Source: an uncultured Verrucomicrobiota bacterium (GTDB lineage Bacteria > Verrucomicrobiota > Kiritimatiellia > RFP12 > UBA1067). Taken from it: a stretch of 14,232 nt of DNA. The DNA is taken from positions 1 through 14,232 of the forward strand of contig CAMPAA010000070.1 of NCBI GenBank assembly GCA_946631345.1, given 5' to 3'. The notes beneath the pieces were generated by a model. The model was not told where the DNA came from and ran no database searches. It worked only from the letters and a program-made list of their open reading frames with translations. Of the stretch, positions 7,000-13,989 are shown piece by piece. The position numbers were made by a program, and so were the translations under genes. The number at the start of each line of letters is the position of its first letter. The stretch's first letter is position 1.

Positions 7000-7731
7000 T
7001 CACCGCGCCAAAATCCTGCTCTTCGGAACAAGGCGGGCGGCGAAATCGGCAGGATGCAGCTCCATCAGCTTGACGAACGGCATTGCGTCCTCGACCGAGT
7101 GGCATCCGCATCTGGTGCGGCGGCAGTCCGCCACGCACGCCCCGCAGCCGAGCGCGCGGCCGAGATCGCGCGCGAAGGCGCGCACCGATACGCCCTTGGT
7201 CACGGCCATGGAGAGTTCCACCCTTGGCGGCTCGAACACCGCGACATCGTACCTGTAGACATGCACAAGGCGTTCGCGCAGCTCATCCCCTTCTGCGGTG
7301 CGGACTATCTCATAGCCGGTCTTGCCCGGTATCTTGACTGCGGAAAACTCCGGCGGAGCCTGATAGAAGTCGCCCCGCAATTCCTTGAGTGAGGCGTCAA
7401 ACTGTTCGCGCGTGACGCCGGCGAACGGCTTCTCGGCAACTGTGCGGCCCGCGCGATCGCCGGTATCCGTCTCCATGCCCAAGGCAAGCGCCACGGAATA
7501 GGACCGGTCGCCGCCCATCAGCTCGTTGGAGAAGCGGGTGGCGTCCCCAAGCAGCAGGATGAACAGGCCGGTGGCGGTGACGTCCAGCGTGCCGCCGTGC
7601 CCGACCCTCACGAGATTGAAGCGCGTCTTCACGGCCTTCATCACGTCGTGCGCAGAAATGCCTGCGGGCTTGTCCACGAGGATGGCCCCGTCAAGCTCCG
7701 CGAGCATGGCGATGTTAGCGAGGTTCGCCAT
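7000..7731 (-). CDS. truB: tRNA pseudouridine(55) synthase
   Basis: TruB converts U55 in the T-loop of tRNAs to pseudouridine. From the ATG at 7731 it has 243 residues. DGAILVDKPAGISAHDVM (14-31) is the family N-terminus. VGHGGTLDVTATGLF (43-57) holds the catalytic aspartate D50, with V51 where most homologues have Pro. PPEFSAVKIPGKTGYEI (126-142) matches the usual PPxYSAxKxxGxRxYE with Tyr replaced by Phe129. The C-terminus ends soon after the RRT..G..SVEDA segment (204-215), so a PUA domain seems absent. The start at 7731 overlaps the end of rbfA by 17 nt and has a G-run just upstream; the ATG at 7707 after the rbfA stop is an alternative with no ribosome site. A longer reading from 7803 is only rbfA out of frame. 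It is the last gene of the nusA operon. Confidence 0.93.
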   Translation of the reverse strand: MANLANIAMLAELDGAILVDKPAGISAHDVMKAVKTRFNLVRVGHGGTLDVTATGLFILLLGDATRFSNELMGGDRSYSVALALGMETDTGDRAGRTVAEKPFAGVTREQFDASLKELRGDFYQAPPEFSAVKIPGKTGYEIVRTAEGDELRERLVHVYRYDVAVFEPPRVELSMAVTKGVSVRAFARDLGRALGCGACVADCRRTRCGCHSVEDAMPFVKLMELHPADFAARLVPKSRILAR

Positions 7732-8083
7732 CGTGCGCCCCCGGAAGCTTGTCGAGGATGGCAAGCACGGCATCGCCCTTCTCGATCGAATGGTCAAGCT
7801 CAAAGCGGAGCTGCGGAGTGAACTTCATCCGCACTTCACGGTTGATCGCCCGCTCGAACTCGTGCGTATGGTGTATCAGATGCGAAAGCGCGCGCTGCTG
7901 CACCTCCGGCTCGCCGAACACGCTCACCTTCACCGTGGCGTTGCGCAGGTTGCGCGCACACTGCACGCCGGTGACCGTGATAAGGCCGGCACCCACGGTG
8001 TCGGTCTGCATGATGCGGAACATCGCATCGCCGATAACGCGCTTCAGCAGCGAATCAACTCTCTCCAACCGATCTACTGACAT
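7715..8083 (-). CDS. rbfA: 30S ribosome-binding factor A
   Basis: RbfA is a small KH-fold protein that binds immature 30S subunits and helps 16S rRNA 5'-end maturation. The product has 122 residues, the usual size. The N-terminus VDRLERVDSLLKRVIGDAM matches the family opening helix. GLITVTGVQCARNLRNATVKVSVFG is the central strand pair, and INREVRMKFTPQLRFELDHS corresponds to the family R..hR..P.L.F..D.S segment near the C-terminus. It starts 3 nt after the infB stop without a visible Shine-Dalgarno, so translation is probably coupled to infB. Its last codons overlap truB. Confidence 0.94.
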   Translation of the reverse strand: MSVDRLERVDSLLKRVIGDAMFRIMQTDTVGAGLITVTGVQCARNLRNATVKVSVFGEPEVQQRALSHLIHHTHEFERAINREVRMKFTPQLRFELDHSIEKGDAVLAILDKLPGAHDGEPR

Positions 8084-8086
8084 GGC

Positions 8087-10687
8087 TTACAGCGAGCGCG
8101 GAAGCTCCTCGAGGATGTAGCATTCGATGGTGTCGCCCTCGGCGAACTTCTCGAAGCCGGCGAAATGAACGCCGCATTCCTGCTGACCGGAGACTTCCTT
8201 GACCTCGTCTTTGAAATGCTTGAGCGACTGGAGCTTGCCTTCCCACACGATCTCCTTGTTGCGGAGAATGCGATAGCGGCCGTTGGCGAGCAGCGTGCCG
8301 TCGAGCATCTGGGAGCCGGCGATCTTGCCGACCTTGCCGATGTCGTACACGGCCTTGATCACGGCATGGCCCTTTACCGTCTCCTTGTATTCGGGCGGCA
8401 GAAGGTCGAGCATGCACTTCTTTACGTGATCGATCAGCTCGTAGATGATGCGGAACGAGGATATCTTCACACCGTCATGGCGCGCCTGGCCCTGCACGCC
8501 GGAATCGTTGCCGATGTCGAAGCCGACTATGACCGCCTTGCCTGCGGCGGCGCTCTTGACATCCGTCATCGAGACGCTTCCCGTGCCAGTGCCGATGATC
8601 TTGAGCGACACCTTCTCGCTCTTGATCTCGCGCAGCGCACCGACAATCGCCTCGAGCGAACCCTGGGTATCCGCCTTGACCACCACCGACAGCTCACGCT
8701 TGCCGTCCGCGCCCATCTTGGAGAGCAGGTCGTCGAGCGAAACCGCCTTGGACTGCGACAGCTCCTCCTCCTTGCGGCGGCGGGCAGTATCCTCGGCGAG
8801 CGTGCGGGCACGCTTCTCGTCGAGCATCACGCGGAACTCCGCACCCGCCTCCGGCACGCCGGAGAGCCCAGTGCACTTCACGGGCGTCGACGGCGGCGCC
8901 TCCTTCACGCGGCGTCCGTGGTCGTCTATGAGAGAGCGCACCTTGCCGAAATGCTCGCCCACGAGAACCGCGTCGCCCACCTTCAGGGTGCCGCCGGTGA
9001 CGAGCACCACCGCAGAGGGGCCGAAGCCCTGCTCCAGCTCGGCCTCAATAACGTAGCCGTTGGCGCGGCGCGCGGGATTTGCGGTGAGCTCCAGCATGTC
9101 CGCCTGCAGCAGAATCATCTCAAGAAGCGAATCCACGCCCTGACCCGTTACGCCAGAGACCTCGCAGCACACGATGTCGCCGCCCCAGTCCTCAGGCGTG
9201 AGCCCCTCCTTCTGGAGCATCTGCTTCACGCGCATCGCATCGGCGGTCGGCTTGTCGCACTTGGTGATGGCCACCATGATCTGCACGCCCGCCTGACGCG
9301 CGAACTTGATCGCCTCCTGCGTCTGCGGCATGATGCCGTCGTCGGCGGCGATGATGATTACAGCGATGTCGGTGAGCTGCGCGCCGCGCTGGCGCATCGC
9401 GTTGAATGCGGCATGCCCAGGCGTATCCAGGAACGTGATCTTGCGCCCCTGCACATCCACCTGGTATGCGGAGATCGCCTGCGTTATGCCGCCGGCCTCT
9501 CCAGCCGCCACCTTCGTGTGGCGGATGTAGTCCATGAGCGTTGTCTTGCCGTGGTCCACATGGCCGAGGAACGTCACCACCGGAGGACGCGGCATCATCT
9601 GCTCCGGCTTGTCCTGCGGAATCTCGTCGTCGGCATCTATCGCCTTGAGCACGGGCTTCTTGTTCGCGGCGTCGCGCGCATGCTCCACGTTCACGCGGTA
9701 GCCATACTTCTGGGCTACCTTTATCGCAACCTCCGGCTCAACGCGCTGGTTGATTGAGGCGAGAACCTTGAGCTGCATGAGATCGGCGATTAGGCGGTTC
9801 GGCCTCACTCCGAGCTTTGTGGCCAGCTCCTTCACGATCACCGCGCCGCGGATGGATATCTCGCGCGTGTTAACGCTCATCGTGACCGTGGACTTGGGTG
9901 CGACTGGCTGCCCCTGCGAAGCCAGAATGCGCATCGTCGTGGCCGTCTTCATCGAGACCGAGGAGAAGCCGGCGCGGAGCCCGCCAACGCGCGTCGAGAT
10001 GCGCGGATGCGGCTGGGCGGCAGGTTTCGGAGGCGGTGGTGGCGGCGGCGGCTCCTTCTTCGCCTCCTTCTTGGACTCCTTTTCCTTCTCCTTCTTCGAT
10101 ATGGCCTGCTGCTTCTTCATCGAGACGGGCTGGTTCTTGCCGCCAGACGCCTTGCGGTCGCGGCCATGGAGCCAAGACTCCTCATCGTCGTCCTCGTCAT
10201 CGAAATCGTCAACGTCATCGCCGCGCGGCTCGTCGTCCAACTCGTCGTCAGGAGACGGGTCTGACACCTCGATCTTGACCTTAGGACCCTCCGGAAGATC
10301 AAGCTTGATCTCCTCCTGGACGGGTTTTCTGGCTGCGGCCACGGGTGCCTTCTTCGTATCGGGCATGGCTATCGCGCCACCCTGCTCCCTGTATGCGGCC
10401 ATGGCACGCTGCCGCTTGGCCTCAAGTTCGTCCGCCTGAAGGCGGTTTGACTCCTCGGCGGCCTTCAGCGCGCGGCGAGCCTTGGCGAGCCTGCGGTCGC
10501 GGGCCGCAACGGCATCGGCCTTTAGCTTCTCTACGCCGACCTTCAGAAACGCCGCGTTCAGCGTTTCCACCTCCTCAGCCTCAAGCGAACTGAGCGGCGA
10601 ATAGACCTCCACGTCATTCTCGCTGGCGAGCTGCATCACCGCCTGCGACGTGGTGCCGATCTTCGCGGCAAGCTCGTAAACCCTCAT
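8087..10687 (-). CDS. infB: Translation initiation factor IF-2
   Basis: IF2 is the GTPase that brings initiator tRNA to the 30S subunit and promotes subunit joining. The product has 866 residues. Residues 1-50 are an IF2_N-type domain (MRVYELAAKIGTTSQ). Residues 55-100 are a charged helix. Residues 146-170 are Asp/Glu rich, 190-213 are Lys/Glu rich, and 213-220 are eight consecutive prolines. A second IF2_N domain spans 275-335. The G domain has GHVDHGKT (375-382), DTPGH (421-425), TKCD at 475-478 where the canonical motif is NKxD, and SGVTGQG (511-517) where SA is usual. Domains II-IV follow, including KADTQGSLEAI (671-681) and SVVV before it. An AAGGA (gap 6) and a GGAGG (gap 11) inside the end of nusA serve as ribosome site; nusA ends 3 nt upstream. 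Confidence 0.97.
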   Translation of the reverse strand: MRVYELAAKIGTTSQAVMQLASENDVEVYSPLSSLEAEEVETLNAAFLKVGVEKLKADAVAARDRRLAKARRALKAAEESNRLQADELEAKRQRAMAAYREQGGAIAMPDTKKAPVAAARKPVQEEIKLDLPEGPKVKIEVSDPSPDDELDDEPRGDDVDDFDDEDDDEESWLHGRDRKASGGKNQPVSMKKQQAISKKEKEKESKKEAKKEPPPPPPPPKPAAQPHPRISTRVGGLRAGFSSVSMKTATTMRILASQGQPVAPKSTVTMSVNTREISIRGAVIVKELATKLGVRPNRLIADLMQLKVLASINQRVEPEVAIKVAQKYGYRVNVEHARDAANKKPVLKAIDADDEIPQDKPEQMMPRPPVVTFLGHVDHGKTTLMDYIRHTKVAAGEAGGITQAISAYQVDVQGRKITFLDTPGHAAFNAMRQRGAQLTDIAVIIIAADDGIMPQTQEAIKFARQAGVQIMVAITKCDKPTADAMRVKQMLQKEGLTPEDWGGDIVCCEVSGVTGQGVDSLLEMILLQADMLELTANPARRANGYVIEAELEQGFGPSAVVLVTGGTLKVGDAVLVGEHFGKVRSLIDDHGRRVKEAPPSTPVKCTGLSGVPEAGAEFRVMLDEKRARTLAEDTARRRKEEELSQSKAVSLDDLLSKMGADGKRELSVVVKADTQGSLEAIVGALREIKSEKVSLKIIGTGTGSVSMTDVKSAAAGKAVIVGFDIGNDSGVQGQARHDGVKISSFRIIYELIDHVKKCMLDLLPPEYKETVKGHAVIKAVYDIGKVGKIAGSQMLDGTLLANGRYRILRNKEIVWEGKLQSLKHFKDEVKEVSGQQECGVHFAGFEKFAEGDTIECYILEELPRSL

Positions 10688-10690
10688 TGC

Positions 10691-11962
10691 TTATCCTTCC
10701 TCCCCTTCGCCAATCAGTTCCGCGACGGCCTTTGCCGCCGCATAGATGCCTGTCGCCGTCACATCGTCAAGTCCGGTGGCGGCTGCGAAATCTGCTTCAT
10801 CCGTCTCGAGGATGCCGTCCACCGTGAGGAATCCGGCGTCCGCGAGCTGCGTTGCCTGCGCGGTGGAGATGGAGAACGTGTCGGCGAGCATCTTGATGGC
10901 CTCGGCCCTCTGATCCTCGAACGAGGCGAGGTTCATCGCCTTTGTCACCTCTATGTGCCACCCGGTGAGCTTGGTGGAGAGCCGCACGTTCTGGCCGCGC
11001 TTGCCGATCGCGAGCGAGTACTGGTCGGGGGCGACGGTCACATGCACCGTGTTGTCCTGCTCGGCATCCACTTCGACAGTCTCGAGCTTCGCCGGCGCGA
11101 GCGCCTGGGTGATGTAGCTCTTCACGTCGTCGGACCAGCGCACGATGTCGATCTTCTCGCCGTTGAGCTCGCGAACGATGTTGCGCACGCGCGCGCCGCG
11201 CAGGCCCACGCACGCACCGACGGGATCGACCTTCTCGTCGTTCGTGCGCACCGCGATCTTGCTGCGGTATCCAGGGTCGCGCGCCACGGAGACCAGCTCC
11301 ACCACGCCATCCGCGATTTCGGAGACCTCGAGCCGGAACAGCGCGCGCACGAACTCGCCCGACGCACGGGAGAGCGTGACCGACGGCCCGGTCACCACAT
11401 CCTGTTTCACGTTGTGGACGATCGCCCGGATCGTGTCGCCCACAGCATACTCCTCGGTGGGGATTCGCTCCTTTGCGGGGAGAACCATCTCAGTCTTTCC
11501 GACCATCACGAAGATGTCGCGGCGGTTCAGGCCTGTGACCGTGCCGGACACGATCTCGCCAATGCGTCCCTTGAAGTCGTTGAAGGTGTTGGACCGGATG
11601 GCCTCCCTGATCTTCTGCATGATCATCTGGCGCGACGTCTGCGCCGCGATACGCCCGAGACGGGATGCCGGAAGCTCGATTTCGATGGTGTCGCCCTCCT
11701 TCTTTGTCGGGTCGAGGCGCTGTGCGCGCGCCACCGAGATGAACCCGGTTCCGGAGTCCTCATCGGATACCACCATGGTGTCGTAAACATGGAGAGTGAT
11801 AGTCTTGCGGTCGATGACCACGCGCAGATCGTTGGTGACGCCTGTGTTCCTGCGGGCGGCCTGCTGGATTGCCTGTTCGATTGCGGTCAGCACGATTTCG
11901 CGATCCACACCGTTCTCGCGTTCGATGTAGTTGACCATCGTCAGCAACTGGTTGTCCGCCAT
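10691..11962 (-). CDS. nusA: Transcription termination/antitermination factor NusA
   Basis: NusA binds RNA polymerase and nascent RNA to control pausing, termination and antitermination. The product has 423 residues, compared with 495 in E. coli. The N-terminal RNA-polymerase-binding domain spans about 1-125, with an S1 domain at about 130-200 (GEIVSGTVTGLNRRDIFVMV). KH1 has GACVGLRGARVRNI (249-262) and KH2 has SLAIGKRGQNVRLS (316-329). Residues 362-415 hold one acidic helix-hairpin-helix-like repeat (LADAGFLTVDGIL, then DFAAATGLDD), rather than the two of E. coli. A strong promoter and a clear ribosome site precede it. It is the first gene of nusA-infB-rbfA-truB; rimP, usually just before it, is not present. 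Confidence 0.97.
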   Translation of the reverse strand: MADNQLLTMVNYIERENGVDREIVLTAIEQAIQQAARRNTGVTNDLRVVIDRKTITLHVYDTMVVSDEDSGTGFISVARAQRLDPTKKEGDTIEIELPASRLGRIAAQTSRQMIMQKIREAIRSNTFNDFKGRIGEIVSGTVTGLNRRDIFVMVGKTEMVLPAKERIPTEEYAVGDTIRAIVHNVKQDVVTGPSVTLSRASGEFVRALFRLEVSEIADGVVELVSVARDPGYRSKIAVRTNDEKVDPVGACVGLRGARVRNIVRELNGEKIDIVRWSDDVKSYITQALAPAKLETVEVDAEQDNTVHVTVAPDQYSLAIGKRGQNVRLSTKLTGWHIEVTKAMNLASFEDQRAEAIKMLADTFSISTAQATQLADAGFLTVDGILETDEADFAAATGLDDVTATGIYAAAKAVAELIGEGEEG

Positions 11963-11970
11963 TTTTCACT

Positions 11971-11976
11971 CTCCTT
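11971..11976 (-). promoter_or_regulatory. Ribosome binding site of nusA
   Basis: AAGGAG lies eight bases before the ATG at 11962, one of the few good Shine-Dalgarno sequences in the window. It fixes the nusA start. Confidence 0.8.
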
Positions 11977-12003
11977 GTTGTCAAAAATCAAATGAATCCT
12001 TAT

Positions 12004-12023
12004 CGGAGACCCCATGACCTCCG
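12004..12023 (-). promoter_or_regulatory. Stem-loop in the nusA leader
   Basis: On the minus strand CGGAGGTC and GGTCTCCG pair over eight base pairs (two of them G-U) around an ATGG tetraloop. It lies about 10 nt after the expected transcription start and 41 nt before the nusA ATG. NusA autoregulates its own operon in E. coli, so a leader structure could matter, but the hairpin has no U-run on its 3' side and no conservation can be tested here. Confidence 0.4.
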
Positions 12024-12038
12024 TAAAAAAACGCGCGA

Positions 12039-12067
12039 ATGATACGAAAAAACGCCCTCCTTGTCAA
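12039..12067 (-). promoter_or_regulatory. Sigma-70 promoter of the nusA operon
   Basis: A perfect -35 TTGACA (12067-12062) and a -10 TATCAT (12044-12039, one mismatch) are separated by exactly 17 bp. Initiation would fall near 12031-12033, giving a leader of about 70 nt before nusA. It lies 48 bp after the tRNA-Thr gene. This is the strongest promoter in the window, as expected for a translation operon. Confidence 0.88.
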
Positions 12068-12115
12068 TGGGAAATATACCTGCCCAAAGACAGCCGCATG
12101 AAGACGCCTTTCAAT

Positions 12116-12190
12116 TGGAGCCGGCAGAGGGATTCGAACCCCCGACCAGCGGTTTACAAAACCGCTGCGCTACCACTACGCTATACCGGC
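12116..12190 (-). tRNA. tRNA-Thr (anticodon TGT)
   Basis: The gene has 75 nt including an encoded CCA (12118-12116). The acceptor stem GCCGGTA pairs with TGCCGGC (one G-U) and the discriminator is T. The anticodon stem GCGGT/ACCGC closes the seven-base loop TTTGTAA, placing TGT at positions 34-36; it reads ACA and, by wobble, other threonine codons. The T arm GGGGG-TTCGAAT-CCCTC and D arm GCGT/GCGC are intact. It has its own promoter and sits where rimP normally precedes nusA. Confidence 0.96.
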
Positions 12191-12206
12191 ATGAAAAAAC
12201 GGGTGA

Positions 12207-12235
12207 AGTATACCATAACTCCGCCATAACCGCAA
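12207..12235 (-). promoter_or_regulatory. Promoter of tRNA-Thr
   Basis: The -10 TATACT (12212-12207) is preceded by the extended element TGG (12215-12213). A weak -35 TTGCGG (12235-12230, three of six matches) lies 17 bp upstream. Initiation would be about 10 nt before the mature tRNA 5' end. The block TTATGGTATACT resembles the TTATGCTATAAT blocks upstream of the porin and the hydrolase-like gene. Confidence 0.7.
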
Positions 12236-12253
12236 ATGCGCATCCAATCCACC

Positions 12254-13162
12254 TCAATCCAACGCGCCGCGTGCGGCCAGCTCATGGAAGAAACGTGCGA
12301 GATAGTCCGGCGAAAACGCAGATGCGTGCGGGAACCGGAACAGTCCGGGCAGATCATGCGCGAGAGGCGAAGCGGCCGTAAGCGGCTCCTTCCCGAACAC
12401 GTCCAGAAAGGCGGCTGCGATCCGACGCCTCTTCAGTGCGGAAGCGAGCGCACTTTCGTCCACCGCGTTGCCTCGGCCTATGTTTATCAGGACCGCGCTG
12501 CGTTTCATCCGACGCAACAGCTTTGCGCCGACGATGCCGTCGGTGCCGGTGTCGGACGGGAGCACGCAGATAAGCCAGTCGGCGTTAGCCACTGCATCCG
12601 GCAGTTCACCTGCATTCCGCCGCCGTATGCCCTTCACCGCGACACCAAGAGCCTCGAGCTTTGCGCCGAGCGCATGGCCGATGCGCCCATAACCTAAGAT
12701 GACCGCCCTTGTCCCGGCCAGCGTGTAGCAACATTCGCCGAGATCAACCCTGCGCCACAGATCGGCGGCGGCGCCGCTTTTCTGCCATTCATACGCCTGA
12801 TACAGGCCTCTGCACCATGCGAGCATGTAGGCGATGGCCGTCTCGCTCATGATTGCGCCATGAAACTCTCCGTGAAACTTCCTCACGCCTCCGGGCAGCT
12901 CGCCGTCGGTCGGCAGAAGCTCGCGCCCCGCGCCCGGAGTCGCCAGCACGCGGAGGTTTGCCGCGCGCGAAAACCATTCCCTGCTGAACTCCCAGCATAT
13001 CGCGTGCGTCGCCTCGGGTAGCGCGCGGAGAAATGCCCGCTCGGATCTTGCGACATGCACCTCTCCCCCTCCGACAAGACCCTTGAACAGCTTCAGGTCG
13101 GAGGCGTTGAGGCGGAACGGGCGTTCCGGCCAGTTGAGCCAGATGAGATATCGCCGCCTCAT
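12254..13162 (-). CDS. D-isomer-specific 2-hydroxyacid dehydrogenase family protein
   Basis: This 302-residue cytoplasmic oxidoreductase should interconvert a 2-keto acid and a D-2-hydroxy acid. The nucleotide-binding loop is GYGRIG (157-162) in VILGYGRIGHALGAKLEALG. Catalytic residues of the family are present: R230 in INIGRG, E259 in FGKEP and H279 in PHAS. After the second Rossmann strand the sequence is GIRRRN (178-183), with three arginines where NAD-dependent members have an acidic residue. This suggests NADPH, as in glyoxylate/hydroxypyruvate reductase GhrA. The substrate cannot be told, and the N-terminal substrate domain is short and diverged. The ATG overlaps the stop of the acyltransferase gene as ATGA, so the two are translationally coupled. 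No terminator is visible before the tRNA gene. Confidence 0.85.
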   Translation of the reverse strand: MRRRYLIWLNWPERPFRLNASDLKLFKGLVGGGEVHVARSERAFLRALPEATHAICWEFSREWFSRAANLRVLATPGAGRELLPTDGELPGGVRKFHGEFHGAIMSETAIAYMLAWCRGLYQAYEWQKSGAAADLWRRVDLGECCYTLAGTRAVILGYGRIGHALGAKLEALGVAVKGIRRRNAGELPDAVANADWLICVLPSDTGTDGIVGAKLLRRMKRSAVLINIGRGNAVDESALASALKRRRIAAAFLDVFGKEPLTAASPLAHDLPGLFRFPHASAFSPDYLARFFHELAARGALD

Positions 13163-13989
13163 CCTTCCGTGGGGAGCCCCCAGCCCTCAAGCTGTTCCTT
13201 GATCCAGTCGAACACCTTCTGGTGCATCTCCTTCGCGGTTCCGGTTATAGGCGGCCCGCACCGCAGACGGATATCCTTCGAGGGGTCCACTGTCCCGAAA
13301 TCCTTGAACCATCCCTTGCCGTCCGGGCGTGTAGGCTCGCAATCCGTCTTCACCGCGATCGGCATCACCGGTACGCCGGCCTTCTCGGCGAGTTTCGCGC
13401 CGATGGATGAGTATAGTTTGCGGGAAAACACCTGCTCGCGCGACCCTTGCGGGAAGATGAGGATGGAACGGCCCTCCCGGATGCGCGCAACGCCCTCGGT
13501 GAACACCTGCATCAGATCCTCGCGCGGCGACTTGCGGCCGAGCGGGATGAGCCCCATGTGCGCCGCAGCCCGCTTGAGCGCAGGCAGACGCGAAAGCGAC
13601 GCCTTCACGAACACGTTGAACGGCCCGTAGGTCAGCAGGACAGGCGGCAGCATGATCGTCTCAAGCGTGGACATGTGGTTGGAAAGGTACACCACCGGCC
13701 CTTTGTATCCGTTGCGGTTCTCCCATCCGTCGGCCGTAACCTTGATGCCGAACTTCTCAGCTTTCTGCACCGTCCTGAAGCAGCATATCGCCCACAGTTC
13801 CGTGGTCAGCGACCGGAAGAACTCCCGCACCGCGCAGTACGGGAACACGAAGAACAGGCTCCAGGTGAAACTTAAGGTCGTCCACCGCCCCTTCTTCTTC
13901 GGCTTAGGGGCCAGAACGTCCGTTCCCGAAGCGTAGCTCCCGGTCTTTAGTATTGAACCTCGGAACTCTTCAAGTGTCGTTTGCCTCAC
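13159..13989 (-). CDS. PlsC-type lysophospholipid acyltransferase family protein
   Basis: The product has 276 residues. It probably transfers a fatty acyl chain to a lysophospholipid-type acceptor at the inner membrane. A hydrophobic stretch (about 40-55, LSFTWSLFFVFPYCAV) could anchor it. Acyltransferase motif I is NHMSTLE (104-110), an HX4E version of the usual HX4D. Motif III is FPQGSR (179-184), usually FPEGTR. Motif IV is GVPVMPIAVKTD (205-216). The start is a GTG at 13989, supported by a GGAGG six bases upstream; it lies within the last 20 bases of the preceding coiled-coil gene. The stop overlaps the hydroxyacid dehydrogenase start. The changes in motifs I and III leave the exact substrate and activity open; 1-acylglycerol-3-phosphate acyltransferase is the default guess. 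Confidence 0.82.
   Translation of the reverse strand: MRQTTLEEFRGSILKTGSYASGTDVLAPKPKKKGRWTTLSFTWSLFFVFPYCAVREFFRSLTTELWAICCFRTVQKAEKFGIKVTADGWENRNGYKGPVVYLSNHMSTLETIMLPPVLLTYGPFNVFVKASLSRLPALKRAAAHMGLIPLGRKSPREDLMQVFTEGVARIREGRSILIFPQGSREQVFSRKLYSSIGAKLAEKAGVPVMPIAVKTDCEPTRPDGKGWFKDFGTVDPSKDIRLRCGPPITGTAKEMHQKVFDWIKEQLEGWGLPTEG

Noticed and set aside
6960..7000. Intrinsic terminator after truB
   Set aside because: GATGGCATC followed by five T could fold only a 3-bp stem; too weak to call.
7732..7803. N-terminal extension of truB to 7803
   Set aside because: The extra residues come from rbfA read in another frame and do not resemble TruB.
8165..9757. Long plus-strand open frame of 530 codons
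   Set aside because: It is the antisense of infB, whose protein is unmistakable; long antisense frames are common in GC-rich DNA.
12116..12190. tRNA gene as an integration site
   Set aside because: No integrase, no duplicated tRNA end and no change of gene type beside it.
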